DNA of 64,000 nucleotides from a virus. Numbering within the stretch: the stretch's first letter is position 1; each line of letters starts with the position of its first letter. This document shows positions 1 through 6,918 of this stretch, one piece after another. Position numbers and translations under genes: made by a program. The stretch lies in the IMG/VR virus record IMGVR_UViG_3300046332_000238, positions 40,720 to 104,719 of that record; one strand, written 5' to 3'. Below the pieces are notes generated by a model, which saw nothing but the letters and a program-made list of their open reading frames with translations, was not told the DNA's origin and searched no databases.

Positions 1-74
1 TATGTAAAGAAGGTGCTAGTAAACTGGGTATTAATGTTAGTCGTTATCGCTGTATTAGATTGGAAACTCAATGA
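1..74 (+). CDS. C-terminal fragment of an unknown protein, truncated by the window edge
   Basis: An open frame enters from the left edge (first full codon at 3) and stops with TGA at 72-74. The TGA overlaps the ATG of the next gene in the ATGA arrangement typical of translationally coupled phage genes. The last residues include KEGASKLGINVSRYRC, which has the look of a helix-turn-helix segment (small residues, then LGI, then a basic helix). Too little is present to name a family. It could be the end of a DNA-binding phage protein. Confidence 0.5.
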   Translation, partial: CKEGASKLGINVSRYRCIRLETQ

Positions 75-313
75 AAACAAATGATATTAAAAAAGGTATG
101 CGTATTCAAATGGCAAACGGTTGGAAAGGCACCATGATGGATAATGGTCGTGGTAATACCCGTATGGCAGAGATTGAAGGGTTTGAAACGGAGATTGGTT
201 CCGTATATGCTCATGACATTATGTGGGTTGTGGTAGATAATAAGGCAGTAAAGGTCGAGCATACTGATAAACAGTTGCAATTAAAAGAACAAATTAATAC
301 CATGTTTGCATAA
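71..313 (+). CDS. small conserved phage protein, function unknown
   Basis: An 80-residue soluble protein with the core MRIQMANGWKGTMMDNGRG and IGSVYAHDI. The short strands separated by Gly turns suggest a small beta-barrel fold of the kind seen in many little T4-type early proteins. It has a similar size and character to the protein at 6951, which also sits just upstream of an early promoter. Its start overlaps the preceding stop. I do not recognise a function. The 120-bp gap after it holds promoter P1. Confidence 0.7.
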   Translation: MKTNDIKKGMRIQMANGWKGTMMDNGRGNTRMAEIEGFETEIGSVYAHDIMWVVVDNKAVKVEHTDKQLQLKEQINTMFA

Positions 314-352
314 AATTAAGAATAAAAAGATAAGAAATAAGAATAATAATCT

Positions 353-403
353 GTTGTTTTTTGGCAACACCACGGTTGACAATAGGAATCCAGACTGTAT
401 AAT
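353..403 (+). promoter_or_regulatory. early promoter P1 with upstream GTTG-N8-CAAC dyad
   Basis: TTGACA (376-381), 16-bp spacer, TATAAT (398-403) in the context TGTATAATGG. Seven bases upstream of the -35 is an inverted repeat GTTG (353-356)-N8-CAAC (365-368). The same arrangement recurs at 6868, 7142 and 12095. It drives the AAA ATPase at 437. It is host sigma70-like; the dyad is a candidate operator or activator site (inference). Confidence 0.8.
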
Positions 404-436
404 GGTTGTATTGAATCGATAAACAAGGAGAAATAT

Positions 437-1276
437 ATGCCCCGTGGCGTCCCTAAAGCAGGTTTCCGTATGACCAAGAACCAAAAGAATGGTCCTGTTA
501 CTGTTATTAAGAACAAAGAACCAGTGCCTATGGTTGAGTCCCGATTCTCTATTAATGAGCGTTTCGGGTTCGTATCTGATATGGTTCAGATGCTCGCAAA
601 AGGCGACCAAGCGTCTGTGGTCGTTACAGGACCTGGTGGTCTGGGTAAGTCCCATACTGTCACCAAGGCATTAATTGCTTCTGGTCTGACCGATGTTTCA
701 TTGGTCGAGGATATGGAAGTTGGTGATGCTGTTAATACCAAGAAAACCTTCCGTTCTATTAAGGGTTATTCTACTCCAAAAGGTCTGTACAGGACTTTAT
801 ATGAGAACCGCAATTCAGTTATTGTGTTTGATGATTGCGATTCTGTATTAAAGGATGCGGTATCTCTTAATCTGTTAAAAGGTGCTCTTGATTCTTATTC
901 ACGCCGTATTATCTCATGGCGTGCAGATTTTAAAGATGATGAATTGCCACAGTCATTTGAATTTAAAGGTCGAGTTGTTTTTATCTCGAATATGTCCTCT
1001 AATCAATTAGATCAAGCAATTCTGACCCGTTCAATGGCTGTTGACCTGTCAATGACCACTAAACAGAAAATCGAGCGTATGTGGTTTCTGTTAGACCAGA
1101 AAGAATTTATGCCTGAATTTACTGAAGCACAGAAGGTAGATGCTATGGTCTTGATTGAGAACCTGCAAGATGAAGTTAAGGAATTGTCCTTGAGAACATT
1201 AATTCAGGTAACAAAGATTCGCAAGAGTGCAGGTAAAAACTGGAAGAATCTTGCTGAATACACGATTGTTGGTTAA
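437..1276 (+). CDS. AAA-type ATPase
   Basis: A 279-residue P-loop ATPase. Walker A is GPGGLGKS at residues 65-72, Walker B is VIVFDD at 128-133, and a sensor-1-like VVFISN lies near residue 188. The segment QAILTRSMAVDLSM just after it fits the arginine-finger/sensor region of an AAA+ module. The N-terminus MPRGVPKAGFRMTKNQ is basic and may touch DNA. The start is fixed by AAGGAG at 426-431. It is the first gene after promoter P1, so it is probably expressed early. Substrate unknown; a phage remodelling or recombination ATPase is plausible but unproven. Confidence 0.85.
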   Translation: MPRGVPKAGFRMTKNQKNGPVTVIKNKEPVPMVESRFSINERFGFVSDMVQMLAKGDQASVVVTGPGGLGKSHTVTKALIASGLTDVSLVEDMEVGDAVNTKKTFRSIKGYSTPKGLYRTLYENRNSVIVFDDCDSVLKDAVSLNLLKGALDSYSRRIISWRADFKDDELPQSFEFKGRVVFISNMSSNQLDQAILTRSMAVDLSMTTKQKIERMWFLLDQKEFMPEFTEAQKVDAMVLIENLQDEVKELSLRTLIQVTKIRKSAGKNWKNLAEYTIVG

Positions 1277-1317
1277 TCAGGTAAACATTAATTTTAAACT
1301 TTAAGGTAAAATATATT

Positions 1318-1689
1318 ATGAGCTTCGCACTTGAGATTGCATCCTTAGCCTTGAAACAAGGCACACCAATTACTATTAATGCTGATGGTTCTATGACCAT
1401 TGGTCAATCAGAGGTTAAAACAGTTAAAACGATTAAGACAACCAAGACCAAAAAAGAACCTGAATATTTGTCTGATAGTGTTAATGATTTATATCATGGT
1501 TCAGTTGCAGAACAGGTGCGTAGCAATTTTAAAACCTTAGGCACTGAAGCTGTTGTTGCTGCACATAATCCAAGTTCAATTCGTAAAGCATTTAATGTAA
1601 TGGGATTTGGTTGCAAATTAAGCGAAACAGATAAACCTTTTTTATTCTTGTGTAAACGTACTCGCCGAAATAAACGCAAAGGTGTTTAA
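1318..1689 (+). CDS. hypothetical basic protein
   Basis: A 123-residue protein with a Lys/Thr-rich middle (VKTVKTIKTTKTKKEPEY) that looks like a flexible linker. A C-terminal segment rich in aromatic and basic residues ends in KRTRRNKRKGV. The composition suggests nucleic-acid contact, but no known motif is visible. It sits 41 bp after the AAA ATPase in the same transcription unit and 9 bp before the phosphatase gene. Confidence 0.7.
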   Translation: MSFALEIASLALKQGTPITINADGSMTIGQSEVKTVKTIKTTKTKKEPEYLSDSVNDLYHGSVAEQVRSNFKTLGTEAVVAAHNPSSIRKAFNVMGFGCKLSETDKPFLFLCKRTRRNKRKGV

Positions 1690-1698
1690 AGGATTAAT

Positions 1699-2184
1699 AT
1701 GACAAGATGGATTGAAAATGTAAGCAGAGATGATGTGCGCCATGGCTGGCATACTGAGATGGGTATAAACTCCATGTTGATCCAGATTGGTGACCCTGCA
1801 AGCATTTTCCCTAAACCAGAAAAACATTTTAAAGAGGTGCATCAATTCGAATTTCTGGATGCGGAAGATGGTGATAATTTTGATGATGGTGCCAAAATCT
1901 CCGATGAACAAGCACAGCAATTGGTTACACTGCTGCAGCACGCTCGGGATAATTCAATGAATGTTTTGGTACATTGCCATGCAGGTATTTGCCGGTCTGG
2001 TGCTGTGGTTGAAGTCGGTACAATCCTTGGGTTTACACCCACGGAAAGATTTCGCTTGCCTAATCTGCGAGTAAAGCATAAAATGATGAAGGCATTGGGA
2101 TTAACCTATGATGCCAATGAAAAATCAGAACCAGTTAATATATCAACGACTGGTTCTGTTTTTATTTTACCTAATTGGAGTTGA
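1699..2184 (+). CDS. dual-specificity/tyrosine-type protein phosphatase
   Basis: A 161-residue protein with the cysteine-phosphatase signature HCHAGICRS at residues 92-100: His92, nucleophile Cys93, then CX5R with Arg99 and Ser100. This is the phosphate-binding P-loop of the tyrosine/dual-specificity phosphatase family. An acidic stretch around residues 54-64 lies upstream, where the general-acid Asp is expected. The SD AAGGA lies just before the ATG. Likely role: removing phosphate from host proteins or from RNA/nucleotide ends during takeover (inference). It belongs to the P1 operon. Confidence 0.85.
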   Translation: MTRWIENVSRDDVRHGWHTEMGINSMLIQIGDPASIFPKPEKHFKEVHQFEFLDAEDGDNFDDGAKISDEQAQQLVTLLQHARDNSMNVLVHCHAGICRSGAVVEVGTILGFTPTERFRLPNLRVKHKMMKALGLTYDANEKSEPVNISTTGSVFILPNWS

Positions 2185-2185
2185 T

Positions 2186-2314
2186 GTGTTATTTTATCTT
2201 ATTGGTCTAATACAAGGACTCACGATTGGTTACCTGTGGTTTGCACCAGAAGATGAATTTAAACGTGGCTTCATTGATGGACTGACCATGAAATTTATAT
2301 GGGGTAAAAAATGA
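2186..2314 (+). CDS. small single-pass membrane protein (GTG start)
   Basis: A longer in-frame ORF begins at 2108 inside the phosphatase gene, but the likely start is GTG at 2186. It is preceded by GGAG at 2177-2180 and directly follows the phosphatase stop. The 42-residue product begins LFYLIGLIQGLTIGYLWF, one hydrophobic helix, followed by a charged tail (APEDEFKRGFIDGLTM). It overlaps the next gene by 4 nt. Function unknown. Confidence 0.6.
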   Translation: MLFYLIGLIQGLTIGYLWFAPEDEFKRGFIDGLTMKFIWGKK

Positions 2315-2892
2315 CTAAAAACGAAGCAATGCAAATGGCGTTTGAAACGCTTTGGAAGTCTTTTAACGTCGAGGCTACTAGGGGTGACTTGCTAAAAGCA
2401 ATCAAAATACTTGAATCATCATTAGTGCAGCCTGAGCCAAAGCCGTTTGGTTATTTTTGTGAATGGTCAAATGGTACTCAACATTTATATACTGACGGTA
2501 TCGGTAGTGCAATTGAAGATGATTGGAATCAATATCCGGAAGTTCATGAGAATTTACCACTTTACAACGCACCACCAAAGAAAGAATGTGTAGGATTGAC
2601 TGAACCTGAACCGTTTGGTATTTGGCATCAGGGTGACACAGATGAAGAAAGCGATTTCTTTCTTTACAAAGATGCTGGCGACGTAGCATGTGAAACTTGC
2701 GTGAAACTTTACACCGCACCACCCAAGCGAGACTGGCAAGAACTGACCGATAAAGAAATATATAAACTGCGTGATGTGTGGATAGGTCGTTCGGCAAAAG
2801 AAAAAGAAATGTTGCGCGATTATTACGAACTGAATTTTAAAAAAATGATTAAGTTTATTCAAATAATTTTAAAAGAAAGAAACAATGGATGA
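2311..2892 (+). CDS. conserved phage protein with repeated Y(T/N)APPK motifs
   Basis: A 193-residue soluble protein. Residues 1-45 (MTKNEAMQMAFETLW ... LVQPEP) match the opening of the protein at 3061. The middle has two related units, each starting PEPFG/PKPFG and ending LYNAPPK or LYTAPPK. The C-terminal part contains QELTDKEIYKLRD. Proteins of this layout are common in small-gene islands of proteobacterial phages, and I know no function. The internal repeat suggests duplication of a roughly 50-residue unit. It overlaps neighbours on both sides. Confidence 0.75.
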   Translation: MTKNEAMQMAFETLWKSFNVEATRGDLLKAIKILESSLVQPEPKPFGYFCEWSNGTQHLYTDGIGSAIEDDWNQYPEVHENLPLYNAPPKKECVGLTEPEPFGIWHQGDTDEESDFFLYKDAGDVACETCVKLYTAPPKRDWQELTDKEIYKLRDVWIGRSAKEKEMLRDYYELNFKKMIKFIQIILKERNNG

Positions 2893-3064
2893 CGTACTAG
2901 GTGGATTGTTTATATCAGTTGCAACCGGATTTGCAGTGGTTGGTATATTTTTTACTTTCGGAGATGTGCGAACATTTGATGATATTATTAAAGATTGCAA
3001 AGAACAAGGTTACGTTCAAAATAACAAAGCACGAGTTCTGTGCAGTATAGAGGTGAAGAAATGA
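2885..3064 (+). CDS. small membrane-anchored phage protein
   Basis: A 59-residue ORF. One N-terminal hydrophobic helix (LGGLFISVATGFAVVGIFF) is followed by a polar tail with two Cys (IIKDCKEQGYVQNN ... LCSIE). The tail pattern C-x3-GY-x-C is widespread in tiny phage proteins of unknown role. It starts inside the end of the previous gene and its TGA overlaps the next ATG. Confidence 0.65.
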   Translation: MDDVLGGLFISVATGFAVVGIFFTFGDVRTFDDIIKDCKEQGYVQNNKARVLCSIEVKK

Positions 3065-3321
3065 CTAAAAATGAAACAATCCAGTTGGCATTAGAAGCAT
3101 TGGAAATGTTGAAAGCGGAATTTCGTGCATTGGATTTACCTTATGGTAGTAAAGCGTACACAAAAGCTTTTGATGTTAGTCATGTATTACGCGAAGCATT
3201 AACACAGCCTGAACGATACCTAACACTTACTAAAGATGCTAATGGAGAATTGGTGATGGTGTCTTGGCAAGATGAAGATCATCAATTGCTTGAGGTTTTA
3301 TGGGAGAAAAAACATGGTTGA
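3061..3321 (+). CDS. small phage protein, MTKNExxxLALEALE family
   Basis: 86 residues from the ATG at 3061, chosen over an in-frame upstream start at 3040 because it gives the MTKNE start also used at 2311 and has GAGGTGAAG just upstream. The N-terminal 50 residues are a helical paralogue of the 2311 protein (MTKNETIQLALEALEML ... LTQPE). The remainder is short and polar. It looks like a duplicated and trimmed copy of the first domain of that protein. Function unknown. Confidence 0.7.
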   Translation: MTKNETIQLALEALEMLKAEFRALDLPYGSKAYTKAFDVSHVLREALTQPERYLTLTKDANGELVMVSWQDEDHQLLEVLWEKKHG

Positions 3322-3532
3322 AGGTTTAATTGAAGTATGTATCGGATTTTCTTTTCTCTGTGGGTTGATAGTTGGATTCAACATGTACAGAAATAATGTA
3401 AGAAAAGTAGAACTCACGGATGAAGAAATTTGGGTTATTAAAATGAGTGGTAGAGATTTAGAATCCGTCTCGCGTATAGCTTTGTTACGGTTTGCGCGTA
3501 GGGTTGAAGCCAAGCTAAAGGAAAAGCGATGA
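3314..3532 (+). CDS. small membrane protein with charged C-terminus
   Basis: 72 residues from the ATG at 3314 (GGGAGAA just upstream). Residues 3-24 are hydrophobic (LIEVCIGFSFLCGLIVGF), likely one membrane helix. A helical cytoplasmic part follows: ELTDEEIWVIKM and a basic end FARRVEAKLKEKR. The ELTDEEI phrase resembles the tail of the 2311 protein (ELTDKEIYKL), which suggests shared ancestry of that segment. Confidence 0.65.
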   Translation: MVEGLIEVCIGFSFLCGLIVGFNMYRNNVRKVELTDEEIWVIKMSGRDLESVSRIALLRFARRVEAKLKEKR

Positions 3533-3711
3533 CTAACAAATTTGCATTGAATAAAATGTTGATGGCATTGTTAGGTTCACAGGAGTTTGTTGATCGTTGG
3601 TGGCAGAGTCCAAACTATGCGTTTGAAATGAAAACACCTGATGATGTGTATCTATCTGGGTTGCAAGGACGCCGCGAAGTTACCGGTTATGTTCTTTCAC
3701 ATTTGGAATAA
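3529..3711 (+). CDS. small protein resembling the MbcA/ParS antitoxin C-terminal domain
   Basis: 60 residues overlapping the previous gene by 4 nt. The part WWQSPNYAFEMKTPDDVYLSG followed by RREVTGYVLSHL follows the pattern W-x(2-3)-PN-x-A-(F/L)-x(3)-TP-x-(D/E) seen in the toxin-binding domain of Xre/MbcA/ParS-type antitoxins. No toxin partner is adjacent, so a classic toxin-antitoxin pair is not supported. It may be a free antitoxin-like domain that blocks a host toxin, or just a look-alike. Confidence 0.55.
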   Translation: MTNKFALNKMLMALLGSQEFVDRWWQSPNYAFEMKTPDDVYLSGLQGRREVTGYVLSHLE

Positions 3712-3713
3712 GA

Positions 3714-3902
3714 ATGGCAACAGAGCCAAAAAAGAAAAGAGTTAAAAAAGTAGAAGAACCAGAAATGAAGTTCTTTACTTGCATTGGTTGTAATCAAAAG
3801 AAATTTGATTGGAATGAACAATGCACTGGCATACCAACAACAAAATGCCTATGGTGTTCCAAGTATCCAAAAGAAAAGAAACGGGTGATTAAAGATGAGT
3901 GA
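3714..3902 (+). CDS. small zinc-ribbon-like protein
   Basis: 62 residues. The N-terminus is basic (PKKKRVKKVEEPE). The C-terminal half has a Cys pattern TCIGCNQ ... TKCLWCSKYP, two CxxC knuckles about 22 residues apart, fitting a treble-clef or zinc-ribbon metal site. Such small proteins often bind nucleic acid or RNA polymerase, but nothing here fixes a target. It overlaps the next ORF by 8 nt. Confidence 0.65.
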   Translation: MATEPKKKRVKKVEEPEMKFFTCIGCNQKKFDWNEQCTGIPTTKCLWCSKYPKEKKRVIKDE

Positions 3903-4227
3903 ATATAATCCACATAGATGGTTAGTTATAAAGTTGACCACTAGTGGTGTGACACACTATCGGGTGTTCGCTTCTTGGTATGGTGGTTACACTGGTTCAG
4001 ATTCATGGAAAATGAATTCCGGTATTGTTTCTGTTACAGAAGATGATGATTTTTATTTCTTTACAGGTAGTTCTGGTTCAGTGTATAACTGCAATAAACA
4101 ATCACAAGGCATTAGTGGTTACGGTTCAGGCGTGTTGAATGATTTTATTAAACATGCTGTTGACCAAGGCACAGTGATTGAAATACTTCCTGAAGATGTG
4201 AATTTGATGGAGTTGGTGTATGAATGA
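3895..4227 (+). CDS. hypothetical phage protein
   Basis: 110 residues rich in Tyr, Trp and Gly (VFASWYGGYTGSDSWKMNSG; FTGSSGSVYNCN), with an all-beta look. A short helical C-terminal part contains VLNDFIKHAVDQGTVIEILP. No motif recognised. It overlaps both neighbours by 8 nt, so it is translated as part of the small-gene chain. Confidence 0.65.
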   Translation: MSEYNPHRWLVIKLTTSGVTHYRVFASWYGGYTGSDSWKMNSGIVSVTEDDDFYFFTGSSGSVYNCNKQSQGISGYGSGVLNDFIKHAVDQGTVIEILPEDVNLMELVYE

Positions 4228-4597
4228 ACAAATTAAATCAGGTGCAGATCACCATGCAGGTACTGGTTACTCTGAGAGCACCAAAGAAAAGTATCGGGCT
4301 GCTGTAGAAGAACGTATTAAGACCATAGAGAATAATATTAAGATACAAACAAAATCCAGAATTGATAAACTTGCCATAGAAGCAGGTTTCGAGTATAATC
4401 CAAGTGATTGTAATTTTTATGTGAACGATTCAGTACAATACATCAACAAAGAAATCAATAGACTAATAGAATTGGTTGTGTTAGAATGTTGTTACCTTAT
4501 CGAAAAAGAAGGCATGAATATGATGCCAGGTTATCTTATGCGTTTGACTGTACCCACTGAAATTGATTTAATTAAAAAACATTTTGGAATAAAATGA
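4220..4597 (+). CDS. hypothetical helical protein with GYSESTKEKY module
   Basis: 125 residues beginning MNEQIK. Residues 16-26 are GYSESTKEKYR, followed by a long helical region with alternating charges. The same GYSESTKEKY phrase is at the C-terminal end of the protein encoded at 5131, which also begins MNEQIK. This points to recent duplication and shuffling within the cassette. Function unknown. Confidence 0.65.
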   Translation: MNEQIKSGADHHAGTGYSESTKEKYRAAVEERIKTIENNIKIQTKSRIDKLAIEAGFEYNPSDCNFYVNDSVQYINKEINRLIELVVLECCYLIEKEGMNMMPGYLMRLTVPTEIDLIKKHFGIK

Positions 4598-4923
4598 GTA
4601 TCTTAATGAATTTGTTGACTGAAGAACCTGTTGATTTTAAATCAAAGATTCGCCAACGTAGATCACAAATGCTTATCCATTCTTGCCTCTACTATGAAAT
4701 GGATGAATCCATTGTTTCTGACCACGAATGGCAGGCATGGGCAGATGAACTAGAACAATTACAAACAAATAATCCAGAGCAATGCAAGATTGACTTTTTT
4801 GATTTTGAATTCAGAGATTGGACTGGTGCAACCGGCAACCATTTACCTTTGCGTGACCCATGGGTTTCTGCAAAGGCAAAACAAATATTAAGAATACACA
4901 ATGAGAAAATGGCAAGAGTTTGA
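4594..4923 (+). CDS. stand-alone protein resembling LigA N-terminal (Ia) domain
   Basis: 109 residues. The segment RRSQMLIHSCLYYEMDESIV followed by SDHEWQAWADELEQL follows the pattern of domain Ia of NAD-dependent DNA ligases, where a helix ending in YY, an acidic turn, SDxEYDxL and a final helix bind the NMN half of NAD. No adenylation domain is present. It could be a free nucleotide-binding or ligase-modulating domain, but only this motif supports that. It overlaps both neighbours. Confidence 0.6.
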   Translation: MSILMNLLTEEPVDFKSKIRQRRSQMLIHSCLYYEMDESIVSDHEWQAWADELEQLQTNNPEQCKIDFFDFEFRDWTGATGNHLPLRDPWVSAKAKQILRIHNEKMARV

Positions 4924-5128
4924 AAACAAAACACATTATTATTACAATGATGAAGATGGTCTGATAATAGGACAAATTCATAAATTTGGTAATTCGATGA
5001 TGGTGTACACTGCATCAGTAAAACCAGATAATGTCGATCAAATTCTAGGACAATTTATCAGTGGTGATTTTGCAAAAAAGTCTGTTGAAAAATATTGGGA
5101 TATTCAAGATCGAACATTGTTGGAGTGA
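4901..5128 (+). CDS. hypothetical small protein
   Basis: 75 residues with a start inside the previous gene (23-nt overlap). It is rich in aromatic residues at the N-terminus (WQEFENKTHYYYNDEDG). The remaining strands and final helix suggest a compact alpha/beta fold. No recognised family. Kept because it is in step with the tightly overlapping chain of genes and uses the same codon style. Confidence 0.55.
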   Translation: MRKWQEFENKTHYYYNDEDGLIIGQIHKFGNSMMVYTASVKPDNVDQILGQFISGDFAKKSVEKYWDIQDRTLLE

Positions 5129-5130
5129 AT

Positions 5131-5517
5131 ATGAACGAACAAATTAAAGAACTTGCTGAAGAAGCTGGATGGGATAATCACCACTCACAATTTGATACTA
5201 GGATTGAAAAGTTTGCTGAGTTGATTATCAAAGAATGTTATGAACAATGTAAAGGTCAAATGCTTTCTAACGAAATAACAGAAACATGTGATTTAACTTA
5301 CAATGATGGTGTAATGGACTGTGCTATTGGTTTACTGCAACATTTCGGTATTGGTAAATTATCGGGCAATAATCTAAACAAAGTTATCACTGATGGTGCA
5401 GAACAAATGTCAGATAAAGGCTACAGTGAAAGCACCAAAGAAAAGTATAATGAGGCAGTTAAACAACGGGAAGAATCACTGAGAAACCGTAGTACATATT
5501 TTGGTAATGATGTATGA
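5131..5517 (+). CDS. hypothetical phage protein, MNEQIKELAEEAG family
   Basis: 128 residues from the ATG at 5131. An in-frame upstream ATG at 5095 lies inside the previous gene and lacks an SD, whereas GGAG precedes 5131. The N-terminus MNEQIKELAEEAGW ... FAELIIKECYEQC is a motif repeated in many phage small-gene islands. The C-terminal 35 residues carry the GYSESTKEKY module shared with the 4220 protein. Overlaps the next ORF by 4 nt. Confidence 0.7.
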   Translation: MNEQIKELAEEAGWDNHHSQFDTRIEKFAELIIKECYEQCKGQMLSNEITETCDLTYNDGVMDCAIGLLQHFGIGKLSGNNLNKVITDGAEQMSDKGYSESTKEKYNEAVKQREESLRNRSTYFGNDV

Positions 5518-5738
5518 AATATCGCATAAAAGAACACCGAAACGGTAGTGTTAGTAAATATTATACTGTAGAATTCTTAAAGAAAAACTTATTGTGGGGT
5601 GAGTCTTGGCGGGTTGAGAGCAAATATGTTGTACCAAAAATATATCTTCCGATTAGATTTGTTTCATTATCAGAAGCACAAGAATATATTAATGCACAAA
5701 CAATTATTTGTTGTATTGTTGAAGAAGGTGATGTATAA
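5514..5738 (+). CDS. hypothetical small basic protein
   Basis: 74 residues with a strongly basic first half (KYRIKEHRNGSVSKYYTVEF). The second half is hydrophobic/beta (YVVPKIYLPIRFVSLSEAQEY). The stop codon shares its last A with the ATG of a tiny ORF at 5738. The fold could be a small RNA- or DNA-binding beta domain, but I see no diagnostic motif. Confidence 0.6.
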   Translation: MKYRIKEHRNGSVSKYYTVEFLKKNLLWGESWRVESKYVVPKIYLPIRFVSLSEAQEYINAQTIICCIVEEGDV

Positions 5739-5779
5739 TGAACGAACGAATTAAAAAATTTGGGGAGAATAAAGAATGA
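5738..5779 (+). pseudogene. 13-codon leader or remnant of an MNEQIK-type gene
   Basis: ATG at 5738 encodes MNERIKKFGENKE and then stops at 5777-5779, overlapping the ATG of the next gene. Its first codons copy the starts of the genes at 4220 and 5131. It is therefore either the stub left after deletion of a third paralogue or a short leader that keeps ribosomes running into 5776. GGGGAG inside it serves as the SD of the next gene. Confidence 0.45.
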
Positions 5780-6207
5780 CTAAAAAGTTTGTTCGACCAA
5801 CCAAAGAAGAATCAGCAGCAAGATTGGCTGCTGATATTGCTGCCAGCAAGAAAATATATGATGCCTTCATTGGTCATGATATGTTGGACGATGATGGTTA
5901 TCCTACTGATGAAGCCATGCACATCATTGAATCATGGCACTGGACTGATCCAAAAGGTTGGTTTGATTTCATCAACAGCATCTGGCATCTGAAATCCTGG
6001 GGCTGGGGTGAAGGTGAAACTAATCATGAATACCGAAAAGATAAAAAGGTGTATCGCTATGACGTTTCAACTGCTGGTTGGAGTGGCAATGAGACCATCA
6101 TCCAGTATATGAAAAGAAATGACATGATGTGGCACCTCAATTGGGTACAATCGCGCCGTGGCGGACATTACATTTTTGAACTATATGAATTTAAGGATGA
6201 TGAATAA
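5776..6207 (+). CDS. hypothetical Trp-rich protein
   Basis: 143 residues, unusually rich in Trp, Asp and His (IIESWHWTDPKGWFDFIN, IWHLKSWGWGEGETNHEY). The N-terminus is helical (EESAARLAADIAASKKIYDA). The C-terminus has RRGGHYIFELYEF, a beta hairpin type end. It is similar in style to conserved phage proteins of unknown role. The SD GGGGAG lies 9 nt upstream. It ends in TAATG overlap with the next ORF. Confidence 0.7.
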   Translation: MTKKFVRPTKEESAARLAADIAASKKIYDAFIGHDMLDDDGYPTDEAMHIIESWHWTDPKGWFDFINSIWHLKSWGWGEGETNHEYRKDKKVYRYDVSTAGWSGNETIIQYMKRNDMMWHLNWVQSRRGGHYIFELYEFKDDE

Positions 6208-6323
6208 TGAGTGATATTCTAGTTATAGTGATGTTAGTATTCTTATTTTATGGTGAACCTGATGTATGGGATAAGTTGCATGATCGTGCGATGGCTGCGG
6301 CCAGTGTCGAATGTAGTAAATAA
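6207..6323 (+). CDS. 38-residue membrane peptide
   Basis: ATG at 6207 overlaps the previous stop. The product is an N-terminal hydrophobic helix (ILVIVMLVFLFYG) followed by EPDVWDKLHDRAMAAASVEC. A hydrophobic start followed by PD(V/L)WD recurs in tiny phage ORFs of unknown role. Probably an inner-membrane microprotein. Confidence 0.5.
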   Translation: MSDILVIVMLVFLFYGEPDVWDKLHDRAMAAASVECSK

Positions 6324-6338
6324 TTTAAAAGGAAAAAA

Positions 6339-6584
6339 ATGACTGAAATGACTGTTGATACACCTGAACTGAGTATGCAAAAATTGCTTGATGCTTTTTG
6401 TTATGTAACATATTGTAAAGCAAATGGTAAACCATATAAAGATTCGATTGCATATTGCCAAATTCTTGACCGTGGATGTGAACTACATAATTTTGAAGAA
6501 GTGCAAGTTAAACACCGCAAAGCACAAATGCAAGTTGTTGTTTGTGAGACACTATATCCGGAGTTGAAAAACAAAAATATTTAA
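6339..6584 (+). CDS. hypothetical small protein
   Basis: 81 residues, mostly helical, with four Cys (CYVTYCKANGK, YCQILDRGCEL). The Cys spacing is not a clear zinc motif. The SD AAAGGA lies upstream of the ATG. Last but one gene of the small-gene island; no family recognised. Confidence 0.6.
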   Translation: MTEMTVDTPELSMQKLLDAFCYVTYCKANGKPYKDSIAYCQILDRGCELHNFEEVQVKHRKAQMQVVVCETLYPELKNKNI

Positions 6585-6595
6585 CAGGAGATTTT

Positions 6596-6865
6596 ATGAG
6601 CACAGAAGAAGATAAAGAACGGCATTCTAAACGGTTACTCCAAAAAGAAAACCATATTAATCGTCAAATGAAAATAAGAAAGGCTCATAAGTTTACACAA
6701 GACATTAACAATGAAATTCCACACAAGTATCATAAAGTAAGTGGTACAACCTGTGGGGTTTCGAATTGTGTAATGTGCGGTAATCCAAGAAAAACTTGGA
6801 ATGAAAGTACAATTCAAGAAAAAAGTTTCGACCAAACCAAACAATGGGTGGAAGAAGAAATTTAA
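6596..6865 (+). CDS. basic phage protein with CxxCxMCxNPRK motif
   Basis: 89 residues. A basic helical N-terminus (KERHSKRLLQKENHINRQMK) leads to a Cys cluster CGVSNCVMCGNPRKTW, a small knuckle seen in many T4-type and other phage proteins and usually followed, as here, by a TIQEK phrase. It likely binds zinc and may contact nucleic acid. The SD AGGAG precedes the ATG. It is the last gene before promoter P2. Confidence 0.7.
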   Translation: MSTEEDKERHSKRLLQKENHINRQMKIRKAHKFTQDINNEIPHKYHKVSGTTCGVSNCVMCGNPRKTWNESTIQEKSFDQTKQWVEEEI

Positions 6866-6867
6866 CT

Positions 6868-6918
6868 GTTGTTTTCTGGCAACACCATAGTTGCCAATTG
6901 CCACGACACCTGTATAAT
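6868..6918 (+). promoter_or_regulatory. early promoter P2 with GTTG-N8-CAAC dyad
   Basis: GTTG (6868-6871)-N8-CAAC (6880-6883), 7 bp, TTGCCA (6891-6896), 16-bp spacer, TATAAT (6913-6918) in TGTATAATGG. The region is nearly identical to P1 around the dyad. A second dyad, TGGCAA-N8-TTGCCA, overlaps the -35. Drives the gene at 6951. Confidence 0.8.

Noticed and set aside
353-368. GTTG-N8-CAAC dyads read as terminators of the preceding genes
   Set aside because: Stems of 4-7 bp with low GC and no T-run after the right arm; fixed position relative to the -35 argues for a regulatory site instead.
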